From NCBI GenBank assembly GCA_949126835.1, contig OX421507.1:33152082-33216081 (forward strand): a stretch of DNA of 64,000 nucleotides, in the 5' to 3' direction. The DNA is from Anisus vortex (lineage: Eukaryota > Mollusca > Gastropoda > Planorbidae). The notes under the pieces were generated by a model. That model searched no databases and was not told where the DNA came from. It saw only the letters and a list, made by a program, of their open reading frames with translations. Made by a program: the position numbers and the translations under genes. Of the stretch, positions 11,166-22,700 are shown in pieces; the stretch's first letter is position 1; every line of letters starts with the position of its first letter.

Positions 11166-11970
11166 CGCTACACTTTGCCTTGCTAACAATTGCATTAGTT
11201 TCCACCCATACATATATCTACAAACTAGCAAGATGGACACAAAAAGGTCATAGGCCCTATCAAATGTAGTTTCCATAATTGATATATTTGAATTATTGTA
11301 AAACTATGTTGTTAATGTTATATATGTAAGTTTAACAGGACGAGTGTAGAATTTTGTACTAAATTTGTATCATTATTTACTTCATAAAAAGTAACATTGT
11401 TGACGTCAACTTTTCTTGACCCCCCCCCCCCCTCCCCCATGTCAACAATTGTCAAACTTTTTCAGACCCCCCCCTCCCCCCTCTTTTTTTGACGTAATTA
11501 ATGGACGTCCCCTAAATGTTGATACCATTTTTGCATTATAATTAGCCAATATGATTACAGTATTTTACATTTACCCTTTTAATTTTACTTATCAGGTGAA
11601 AAAAAGGAATTATAGCTTAACTTAAAAACAAAAGTTTAATTATAATTAGTATAGTAGCCTACAACAAGACAATTGAGAATAGGCCCTACATATTTATTTT
11701 TTTAAATGCCAACATTTCAAGTGAATGTACAACTCAAGATCATTAACAACATATAAATTATATTTGACTTAAGAGGGAAGTATGCTAAATTAAAGAGGTC
11801 AAACTTGAATAGGGGGGGAGGGGGGTTAGGCTAACATATTTAAATAGATAAGCTTATACCAAATGGGTATGTGTAGGTGGGGGAGGGGGGTCGGAAAAAA
11901 AATGAGGGGGGGGGGGGGGTAAGTGATCCGTCGATCCGTTCAACGGATCCGGATCTTTTTAGTGAGCGCT

Positions 11971-12916
11971 CAATTGAGCGGCGATCAGTAAGGTGAACCG
12001 TTTGGCCCATCACCGGTAGGACTATCGCTATCGCCACGGCTTGGCTTTTTCGGACAATAGATTGGCCAGTGTAGGCTACTATGACTATAAAATGGCTTTC
12101 ACCTAATAAATTATTAAGAAAATGCGTAGATAAATATAAAGAATGCATTTACTATCTTTACTTTAATACGATTATGTTGGGGAAAATGCAAACTAAACAG
12201 TTATTGCAGCAACTAGATTAGATGTAAAAATACTTAGCGATAAAACTATGACTGTCACCATTCCAATAGATACAAATGTTTTTATTAGTTTCAACATGGC
12301 CGACGTTGACTAGGAAATTGTCATAAGTCATAAGTTATGGCATAAAACGATGCAATAGAATTACCGAATTTATTTGTTCATATCAAATTTTTCACATTAT
12401 CTAGAAGTAAACTTACTTTATAACTTGAACTTTAAATCAAAAGAGACAGCCAAGTTTTTGTTGCGTAATTTAGATTCATTTTCACATCATTTTGTAGTGT
12501 AGGCCATTGCCATTGCTATCTTTTTATCTTAACTTACAGATTACAGAGTTACACTTACTTTTCTAGCCTAACTACTTACTTTTACTTAGATCTAGTACTT
12601 TACTTTACTTTAAAAAAATCAAAAACTACCTAGCGACCTAGCTAGGCCCTACTGCTAGGTCTAAGCAGCTAGGCCATAGGGCCCAAGGCCTATAGGTAGC
12701 CTATAGGTATAGGAACTTGAATATTAACAAGTTAGGCCAACTTAGGTCATAATTTATATTATATGTAGGCCCCTATTTAAAAATTAAAAAAACCCTGAGC
12801 CTCTACTTATGATTATGATCAAAATTTGGGGTAAAGAAAGTGTGACTTATATCATAACTTATATGCGAATATATATGGTAGTTATAATTAAGTATAAAGT
12901 ATAATGCTTATAAATA
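11971..12916. other. Intergenic region, candidate LEKR1 5' UTR/promoter side
   Basis: Non-repetitive AT-rich DNA. CAACATGGCCGACGTTGAC at about 12293-12311 has a good Kozak-like start but stops after five codons. It could be a short upstream frame in a non-coding first exon of LEKR1; this is speculative. Confidence 0.35.
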
Positions 12917-12918
12917 AA

Positions 12919-13200
12919 AGTATCCTGTCAGACCAAATTGATCCATAAGGCCAGTGAGGCAGTGTTTACCAGTTTCTGTGGCCATGTTATAGTCCTACTA
13001 GGGGATTGTGTGGCCAGCACAATGCCCAGCAATGTTTACTTTACCCCAACTCTAGTGAGGTTGTTCGCCTACTCGTCAGAGCTGGGTAGACTCGGAGACA
13101 CCCTCCAGACCTGGTATCCAATCCTAGCCTTCACCAGGATTTAAACCCAGGACCTTCAGATAGCCAGTCGAACGCGCTTCCGCTCGGCTACTGTGCCCAC
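12919..13200 (-). mobile_element. tRNA-derived SINE, family 1, copy A
   Basis: On the minus strand the head has an A box TAGCCGAGCGG (13190-13180) and a B box GGTTTAAATCC (13147-13137). A conserved body follows, with GTCTACCCAGCTCTGA, TGGCCACACAATC and GGATCAATTTGGTC. The same body recurs at 60245-60497 and, in part, at 39233-39330, 21690-21880 and 17165-17215. Confidence 0.88.
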
Positions 13201-13286
13201 CAGACCTGGTATCCAATCCTAGCCTTCACCAGGATTCAAACCCAGGACCTTTAGTATGCCAGTCAAATGCTTAGTCCCTGTGCCCC
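13201..13286 (-). mobile_element. Partial tandem duplicate of the SINE head
   Basis: Repeats the stretch CAGACCTGGTATCCAATCCT through the B-box region of copy A, then ends near CCCTGTGCCCC. It looks like a local duplication of the promoter head only. Confidence 0.8.
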
Positions 13287-13640
13287 ATAATGCTTTTAGT
13301 TAAATATGTTTTTAATTATATTAATTATATACTTATATAATTATAACATATATATTTTACTATAATTGGTAGGTCCTACAAATTATATGATATACGACTA
13401 CGACTGTCATTATCATATTCATATCATGTTATATATGATATATCATCATAATGTTATGTTTCTAAGTCCTTGTATATATTCAGCATTATAAAGTATTTCT
13501 AAATAATATTCATATAGGAAACATACCATAATATACTTTAAGGAATTTAAAAGTTTTTTAAAAACAAAAACAAAATTACTTGTGAATGTACGCTGTACAA
13601 GTTTATCTTTGAATGTTCTTTTGTCATCATTTTAGATTTT
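13287..13640. other. Sequence before LEKR1 exon 1
   Basis: AT-rich. It ends with CATCATTTTAG at about 13635, a plausible 3' splice site just before the start codon, so an upstream non-coding exon is likely. Confidence 0.45.
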
Positions 13641-13653
13641 ACCAAGAATAGAA

Positions 13654-13743
13654 ATGGAAGAGGAAACTGAAGAGACATTTACCCACTACACACCTCAGCA
13701 TCCACTTCCATCAGAAATTCAAAATCTGACAAGAGATAAAACT
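13654..13743 (+). CDS. LEKR1: LEKR1 exon 1 (residues 1-30)
   Basis: The ATG at 13654 opens MEEETEETF; the exon ends LTRDKT with AAAACT followed by GTAACT, phase 0. The open frame continues into the intron repeats, but that extension is only TYTLMYLH-type repeat translation and is not part of the protein. Confidence 0.82.
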
Positions 13744-16700
13744 GTAACTATACACTCACTATTTACACACTTATGTACTTACACTCTACGTACTAACACA
13801 CTATGTACTTACACTCTACCTACTTACTTACACACTATGTACTTACACTCTACCTACTTACTTACACACTTAAGTACTTACACACTTATGTACTTACACA
13901 CTTATGTATTTACACACTTATGTACTTACACTCTAGGTACTTACACTCTAGGTACTTACACTCTACGTACTTACACACTTATGTACTTACACACTTATGT
14001 ACTTACACACTTATGTACTTACACACTTATGTACTTACACACTTATGTACTTACACTCTACGTACTTACACACTTATGTACTTACACTCTACGTACTTAC
14101 ACACTTATGTACTTACACTCTACGTACTTACACACTTATGTACTTACACTCTACGTACTTACACACTTATGTACTTACACTCTACGTACTTACACTCTAC
14201 GTACTTACACTCTACGTACTTACACTCTTATGTATTTACACACTTATGTACTTACACACTTATGTACTTACACACTTATGTACTTACACACTTATGTACT
14301 TACACACTTATGTACTTACACACTTATGTACTTACACACTTATGTACTTACACACTAGGTACTTACACACTTAGGTACTTACACTCTACGTACTTACACA
14401 CTTATGTACTTACACACTTATGTACTTACACTCTACGTACTTACACTCTACGTACTTACACACTTATGTACTTACACTCTACGTACTTACACACTTATGT
14501 ACTTACACTCTACGTACTTACACACTTATGTACTTACACACTTATGTACTTACACACTTATGTACTTACACACTTATGTACTTACACACTTATGTACTTA
14601 CACACTTATGTACTTACACACTTATGTACTTACACACTTATGTACTTACACACTTATGTACTTACACACTTATGTACTTACACACTTATGTACTTACACT
14701 CTACGTACTTACACTCTACGTACTTACACACTACGTACTTACACTCTATGTACTTACACTCTACGTACTTACACACTTATGTACTTACACTCTACGTACT
14801 TACACACATATGTACTTACACTCTACGTACTTACACTCTACGTACTTACACTCTACGTACTTACACTCTACGTACTTACACACTTATGTACTTACACTCT
14901 ACGTACTTACACACTTATGTACTTACACTCTACGTACTTACACACTTATGTACTTACACTCTACGTACTTACACACTTATGTACTTACACTCTACGTACT
15001 TACACACTTATGTACTTACACTCTACGTACTTACACTCTACGTACTTACACTCTACGTACTTACACTCTACGTACTTACACTCTAGGTACTTACACTCTA
15101 CGTACTTACACTCTACGTACTTGCACTCTACGTACTTACACACTTATGTACTTACACTCTACGTACTTACACACATATGTACTTACACTCTACGTACTTA
15201 CACTCTACGTACTTACACTCTACGTACTTACACTCTACGTACTTACACACTTATGTACTTACACTCTACGTACTTACACACTTATGTACTTACACTCTAC
15301 GTACTTACACACTTATGTACTTACACTCTACGTACTTACACACTTATGTACTTACACTCTACGTACTTACACACTTATGTACTTACACTCTACGTACTTA
15401 CACACTTATGTACTTACACTCTACGTACTTACACACTTAGGTACTTGCACACTTACGTACTTGCACTCTACGTACTTGCACTCTACGTACTTGCACTCTA
15501 CGTACTTGCACTCTACGTACTTGCACTCTAGGTACTTGCACTCTAGGTACTTGCACTCTAGGTACTTGCACTCTAGGTACTTGCACTCTAGGTACTTGCA
15601 CTCTAGGTACTTGCACTCTAGGTACTTGCACTCTACGTACTTGCACTCTACGTACTTGCACTCTACGTACTTGCACTCTACGTACTTGCACTCTAGGTAC
15701 TTGCACTCTAGGTACTTGCACTCTAGGTACTTGCACTCTAGGTACTTGCACTCTAGGTACTTGCACTCTAGGTACTTGCACTCTAGGTACTTGCACTCTA
15801 GGTACTTGCACTCTAGGTACTTGCACTCTAGGTACTTGCACTCTAGGTACTTGCACTCTAGGTACTTGCACTCTACGTACTTGCACTCTACGTACTTGCA
15901 CTCTACGTACTTGCACTCTACGTACTTGCACTCTACGTACTTGCACTCTACGTACTTGCACTCTACGTACTTGCACTCTACGTACTTGCACTCTACGTAC
16001 TTGCACTCTACGTACTTGCACTCTACGTACTTGCACTCTACGTACTTGCACACTTATGTACTTGCACACTTATGTACTTGCACACTTATGTACTTGCACA
16101 CTTATGTACTTACACACTTATGTATTTACACGCTTATGTACTTACACTCTATGTTGTAGAGTTTATTGGGTTTATGCTGTAGAATATTGTTATGAACTGA
16201 GGGACATGAACAGATTTTTCAGATAAAAAAAATAGAAGGATGAAATGAGTATATAAAATCTATTTAGGGATAAAAGCTTCAATATATTAAACTATAGGCC
16301 TACTGTGGGCTTAAGAGAGGCTAGGTCTTACAAGTACAAAGAGGATTTTATATACATTAAACTGAGAAAGGGTTATATAATTTGTGTGGAAATTTTTACA
16401 TTGAACTAGTGGGGAAATAAAGATTAGTGTTGATAAATGACATCACATGCTGAACTCATTTATTTCTCATACCATATAATTAAAACCCAATAATAGGATA
16501 ATATTCTTACTGGAAGAATATATGTAGTGTAGCACTCAGTTTTTAAGTTATACTTTACCAGTCCAGTGCCGTTGCTAGGGATTTGGGGGCCCGGGAGGCT
16601 TGGACTCTTTAGGGGCCCCTGCATTTTGACATTCAACATTATGACATGAGAAAAAAAACAAGTAGGGGCCCAGGGGGACTTTCGAATTTGGACCTCCCTA

Positions 16701-19700
16701 CCCCCACCCTAGCTACGCTACTGTACCAGTCCCTATATTCAATTTGTATATATATGTAGTCCTTTTGTACATTGATTTTTGCTATAGGTTTTGAATATTT
16801 AAATGCAAATATTTTTTTTTCAGGTTTGTAAGTATTGTGGTGTGAGTTATCTAATTCATAATGAAATCAAGGCACTAGAAAAAAAGTTGAAGGAAACAGA
16901 AGAAGAATTAGTTCATTATAAAGGTTTGGAGAAGAGAGAGGCTTTGCTGCAACAAGAAATTTCATTACTCAAACAGCAGCTTGAAGAATCTAAGTCTGTC
17001 ACTGAAAACAACACTAAATTGTAAGAATCTCTTTTTTAAATCAAACCAAAAGTCTTGCATGTGTTCAGAAAGGAATTTTTTTTTTTAATTGCCTACCTTT
17101 TATATTCTGTCTTTTATAAAGTATAGTAGCTTTGTGTGTGCAAATTTTTTTTTTATATATAAATGTGAAAGGGTTAGGTGATGTGTTCACCAGATTCCAT
17201 GGCTATGGCTTATGAGTGGATTTTGTAGCTAATAAAACTCACATCCATCCTTTACTTCCTTAGTGATAAACTATATATATATATATATACACAGTCATCT
17301 TTCCAATAGACTCATGTTTTTTTACACCAACTTGGCTTACTTGACTTATTTCCTTGTATTCCTTGTGGAAGAAAAGGCCTCAGCAACAACTCTCCAGCGC
17401 ACTCGGTTCTGGGCAGTTTACCCCATGCCATGCAGCATGTTCTTTGCTATGTTGTCCTGGGCCTGCCAGCTTTCTTTGGTCCTGTGGGTTCCATTGAGTT
17501 GCTAGCCCTACACCCAATCCTTCTCCTTTACCCAGGGTTGGGACCAGCAGGGTACCCCCGAAGGTGATAACCAGGCGGAGTTTTTTTTATACAAACAAGA
17601 GAATAAACTAAAATCAGACATCTTTGTTTCAGTTATTCAGTGCTCCAGTTTTTCTATTAAATTGTTTACAAATGAAACAAATATGTTTGCTAAATTTATC
17701 CAAATAGAAAGTTATAAAGTTTGCTGAATAGTTTCTTAACTTTTTGTCATTTATTGACATTGTGGAATTTTTTTTTGTATTTCCGATACATTTTTTACAA
17801 TTGTACTAAATTAGGTAATTTACAATTGTACTAAATTAGGTAATTTACAATTGTACTAAAATAGGTAATTTACAATTGTACTAAATTAGGTAATTTACAA
17901 TTGTACTAAATTAGGTAATTTACAATTGTACTAAATTAGGTAATTTACAATTGTACTAAATTAGGTAATTTACAATTGTACTAAATTAGGTAATTTACAA
18001 TTGTACTAAATTAGGTAATTTACAATTGTACTAAATTAGGTAATTTACAATTGTACTAAATTAGGTAATTTACAATTGTACTAAATTAGGTAATTTACAA
18101 TTGTACTAAATTAGGTAATTTACAGTTGTACTAAATTAGGTAATTTACAGTTGTACTAAATTAGGTAATTTACAGTTGTACTAAATTAGGTAATTTACAG
18201 TTGTACTAAATTAGGTAATTTACAGTTGTACTAAATTAGGTAATTTACAATTGTACTAAATTAAGTAATTTAATTGTTTCAAAGGCTGTCATTACTGTCT
18301 AAAGAAAATGGAGAACTGAAGACTCAAAATACAATCTGTGAAGAAAAACTCCAGACTTGCAGGTACATTTATCTATTCTTTCTTTCTACCGCTCACTGTT
18401 GTAGAACTTATATTGGTGAACGCTCCATTGCATCATTAATAGTAATAGTAGACAGTGATCCTGCCCTTAATTGCAAACATTGCTGGCACCTACAAGTAGG
18501 TGGAATGTCATTTTTTCAAATGTAAAATCATTTCTACATTATGGACCATAAATGTAATAATTTCTAATGAAATTATGTTTTTTTTTCCAGTGTTTTGACT
18601 AAATCAACGGGATTTTGTTTTAAATTAAAATGCACAGTTAAACTAAATAAGATATATTTTTTTAATTAATAATCCTTAATAATTAATTAAACAAACATAG
18701 ACCTTAGTTAGATGTATAGCTCATTCTGTAAACATGTCTATATTTATAATTAATAGAAGGGAGACAGTTGACACAAAAATACATTATCATTCATGCCTAT
18801 GTTAATTTTTTTCCATCTTAAAATACAACAGCTGATTTTTTTTGTGCTTTTTTAATGCTTTCAACTAACTTATCGTCAAATGTAATTTTTATTGCTTTAG
18901 CAAGTGACTTGTAAGCTTAAAAGAAAAAGGCTGTAACGGTGTAAGGGTTCTTTTAGTGAGAATTCTTTAATAGTGTAATGCTTTGTTTTAGCAGTATATT
19001 TTATTCTCACATTAAAGTGATTGAAGGTGCTGTGATATTATTATTACATTTTTCATGCGTATACATAATTGTAATAGACTAAAAACACATTACTCTTCTT
19101 CAACAGCAATAAACACTTAAATGACATCAGAAAATTGTCAGCCTTAGATCAGTGTGTCAAATACTGCAAACATGAGCTGATACAAATGCAAGAAAACTTC
19201 AGTGCCTTTAAATCAAGCATGCTACAACAATTGTCTGTGGCATTTAAAAGTGTTACGCAAATCTTGGAGAAGTCTTCTAAAGGTAATTGTATGTGTTGCT
19301 AAAAGTTTATATTTACTTATAAATAATGTGCTTTAAACATAGTAAGTGCCATAAACTTTTTCTTAGCTCTAATGACTTTGTTATAATTATTTAACCAAAG
19401 GTATTACTTACTTACTTTTATGCCAAATGTATTTTATTGATGTGACAGATATAGACAATTGGGAATCTAAACTCCAGTGCATGGAGATGGAGAAAATGGT
19501 TATGTCACAGTCCAACAAATCATTGTCTGAGGCTTTGAAAAATAAGGAATCTGAATTGCAGAGACAGACAGAGGAGCTAAATGTCAAGAAACAAAAGCTG
19601 GAAAAGCAAGAAGAAGCCTACAGAATACTGGAAGAAAGCATGAAGGATACATCAAGCAAGCTTATTTCTTCCAAAGAGGTTGAAGTCAAATTATTGGGTA

Positions 19701-22700
19701 GGTTTTGATAAAATGTATAAATGATTCTATAAACAAAATATTTGGGTAGGAATTGTTTGTAATTTTATTATTTTCTAATTTGTTTATTTCAAAATTTCCA
19801 TTTTACTTTAGATTTGATTTCAATCTCTATTATACTTTCAATTAAATAGTTTGAAATAATGCAATTATGAAGACCAAGAATGTAACTGAGCCCAAGTAAT
19901 TACAGACATAAAAATAAATAAAAGGGCTAGAGTTAAGGGTTTTGAATCACTGATGGTCATGAATTGTCATTCTTGACTCACAGTTGTCTTTTGAAGACCA
20001 CATAAGCAATCTATGTAGGGGTCTTTATTTACAACTGCGTAGACTTGGTCTGATCCGACCTTAATTTTTGTTGGACTCAGCAAAGAAACTTGTAGCAGCC
20101 TTTGTACTCTCGCCCCTTGACTACCGGTACTGTAACACTCTGCTTATCGGGATACCTGATAATAAATTTGCCAAAATACAGCATATTCAAAACACTGCTG
20201 CCTGATAATGCAACAGTTCTCCTGCGTGGGCTCCAATGGCTCCCTAGTGCCTTCATAACAACGAGAGGCCATCCTATCTCAAGGATCTAATCAAACCTTA
20301 TGTTCCGCAAAGAACACTCCTTTCTGCAGAATCTCCTCGCTTCTGGAGGTGCCTCATTTCTGGCTGACCACTGTTGGCCTTAGAGCCTTTTCAGTATCTG
20401 TCCCGAAAGTATGTAATTTACTTCCCAACCAACTCAAACAAGTTCTATCGTTACTTTTAAAAAGATCTTGAAAACACACTATTTTAATATTTACCTTCGT
20501 AAATCATTTTTAGAACCCTGCTATTATACTTTTATATCAAGTTGGTTAATGCTACATTTATTTTCTTTGTCCTTTGTTTGTAAATTTTGTAATTATAAAT
20601 TAGCTTTACACCCTGTAACGTATAAGTATAATTAACTCCCTTGATTTTCTTTGTTTATCTCCCTTGTTAAAACTCGTGGTCAAATGTCTTTTTCATTTAC
20701 CCGAGAATGACCTTGTCCGTTTGAATGGAAGCGTGGGGGTCATACCCCGTGTGTACGGTAGCAAGTGTGTAGGAGTGTTACGTCAGTTAGTGTTGAGTTA
20801 GAGAGAGAGTAGACGTACTGTTGTTTTATTGACTTGTGTTCTAATAAGAATTGTATGTATTTTATAGACTGTGGAGTTTAGTAGTAGTATTATTAAAAGT
20901 ATTCTTTATTGTTTCTAAAGTCATTTTATTCGTTATTTTGGAAGGAAGTTGAAGGAAGACTAATTATTCTTTTAGGAAAAATAAGAAGTATTAGGGATAG
21001 AACCAACCCCCTAGGCACCAAGACGTGACAACCCTTTTTCAGAGAATTTATATCAGTGTTCTTGCTTGTTTGTTGCTCAATGTTAAATGCACTCTGAGCA
21101 TTTATGTATAATTGCAGCCCTATACAAATAGAATTATTATTATAATAAGATAAACCTATCAGAAATTGATCAAATCTTCTCTTTTTAAAAATGTATTAAT
21201 GACATTCTGGTTCATGTACAGTTTGGAATATGTACAAACTGTACTATCAATAAATATTTCTTAAAGCTGGTTTTTCTTTTACATTTTTTAACTGCTTGTA
21301 TGTTGTTTTCTTACAAATCATTATGTTTTCAAAATTAATGTACTAAACAAAATTATTCAAGGCTAATTAGTATTTTTTTGTTTATATATGATAATAGATT
21401 TTGAAGTTCTTTTTTTTTCTCTTCTTTTAAGCTGCTAATATGGAACTAGAAGAATACCAAACTCAGTGCAGAATACTAACAGTGGAACTTGATCAATATA
21501 AAATACATTTAAAGTAAGTTAACAAAATACAGTTATGTTGCACAGAAACAAACTGCTCTGATTTAATGTCCCGTGTAGAAAAAAATGGCTATCGCATTAA
21601 AGAAAATAGGACACAGCATTCTAGCAACAGCACATCAGATTTCCACTCTGAAGATCTATTGTTTAAAAAAAAGATTAAAACACCAGAATTGTTCCCTGGT
21701 TTCTGGAAGGTGTACACATGTCTACCCAGCTCTGATGGTTACACCTGACAATAGTTTTTAAAAGTAAACGTGCCTGCAACTTGTCTGGCCACAAACTATT
21801 CTCTTGTATCCCCATGGCCAGTGAAACTAGTGAAAACTGTTTCATTAGCTCTAAGGACTAACTTGGTCTAAAATAAATACTATATTTTTTTTTCATTACA
21901 GAAGCAATTTTTAATTTTCTTTTCTGTAACCAATTAATTAGTTATAGTATTGTACAAGATTAATTAACTATTTAACCACTGCAGGTTTTACTAAAAATAT
22001 TTGCTGACTTTGCTTATATTTACAATTTAGTAAATTTTTATGACTTTGATATGAGTTTTTTTGGTAATTAAGTGTGCAGAACTCATGGCTCCAATGTGGC
22101 TTCCACGTTTACTAAGAGTTAAATATATTTCATTTAAAAAATGAATATTTTACTTTTTGATGTCACCTTAACAAATTCGACAGGTCCAAAACTTCTGAAT
22201 TAAATGAATTAACAAGTGAACAGAAACAGATGGAACATAATCATGAATTAGCTTTACAAAAGTAAGTCATACAATTATTAATTAGCTTTATATCCTTTTT
22301 AGCCTAGAGAATTAAATTCTTGCTTGTTTGTTGCTCAATGTTAAATGCGCTCTGAGCTTACATTATGTATGATGGCAGCACCATACAAATATAATTATTA
22401 TTATTTTTAGAAATTGATCAAATCTTCTCATTTTATAAATGTTGTAATGTATTTGGGGGTAGACCCTAGTTGAAAACTAGATCCACTAATTCTTACATAT
22501 TTTATGACATAGAGAGGAGGATGGGTTAACGAACTTTGGGACCAGATCTGGTCAGTCAGTTATAGTTTGGGACATTCACATGACTGAATAGACTCCTCTT
22601 GTATTGGTTGCAGGCTATATCGTTATAGTTTGGGACCCCCACATGACTGAATAGCTCCTCTTGTATTGGTTGCAGGCTATATGGTTATAGTTTGGGACCC

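Larger units (their letters stand above)
8808..11512. mobile_element. Non-autonomous DNA transposon, PIF/Harbinger-like, copy 1
   Basis: Perfect 24 bp terminal inverted repeats beginning GGGGACGTCCATTAATTACG, flanked on both sides by TAA (8805-8807 and 11513-11515). A 3 bp TWA duplication is characteristic of PIF/Harbinger. Subterminal poly-C and GTCAACAAYTGTCAAACTTT blocks are also inverted. No transposase frame is visible. Two further elements sit inside (9228-10010 and 10677-11165). A second, more diverged copy lies at 53315-55116. Confidence 0.88.
8405..11970. mobile_element. Possible outer hAT-like element enclosing later insertions
   Basis: The left side has GTCGCTCACTAAAGAACTGATC and then many GATCCG-type subterminal motifs. 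The right side (11928-11970) has GATCCGTCGATCCGTTC and ends CTTTTTAGTGAGCGCTC, an inverted match to the left end over about 11 bases. Subterminal arrays of this kind are typical of hAT ends. The target duplication could not be fixed, so the exact limits are uncertain. Confidence 0.45.

Noticed and set aside
13654..14358. 234-codon frame starting at the LEKR1 ATG
   Set aside because: Only the first 30 codons are exon 1; the rest reads past the donor into the repeat.
14404..16159. Very long open frames (up to 579 codons) on both strands
   Set aside because: They are translations of the 15/16 bp array (TYTLMYLH, ECKYV), lack unique sequence and lie in an intron that splices in phase without them.
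16824..17020. Exon 2 CxxC as part of a classical zinc finger
   Set aside because: Only one CxxC pair is present locally with no second ligand pair in exon 2; the LEKR1-type motif explains it better.
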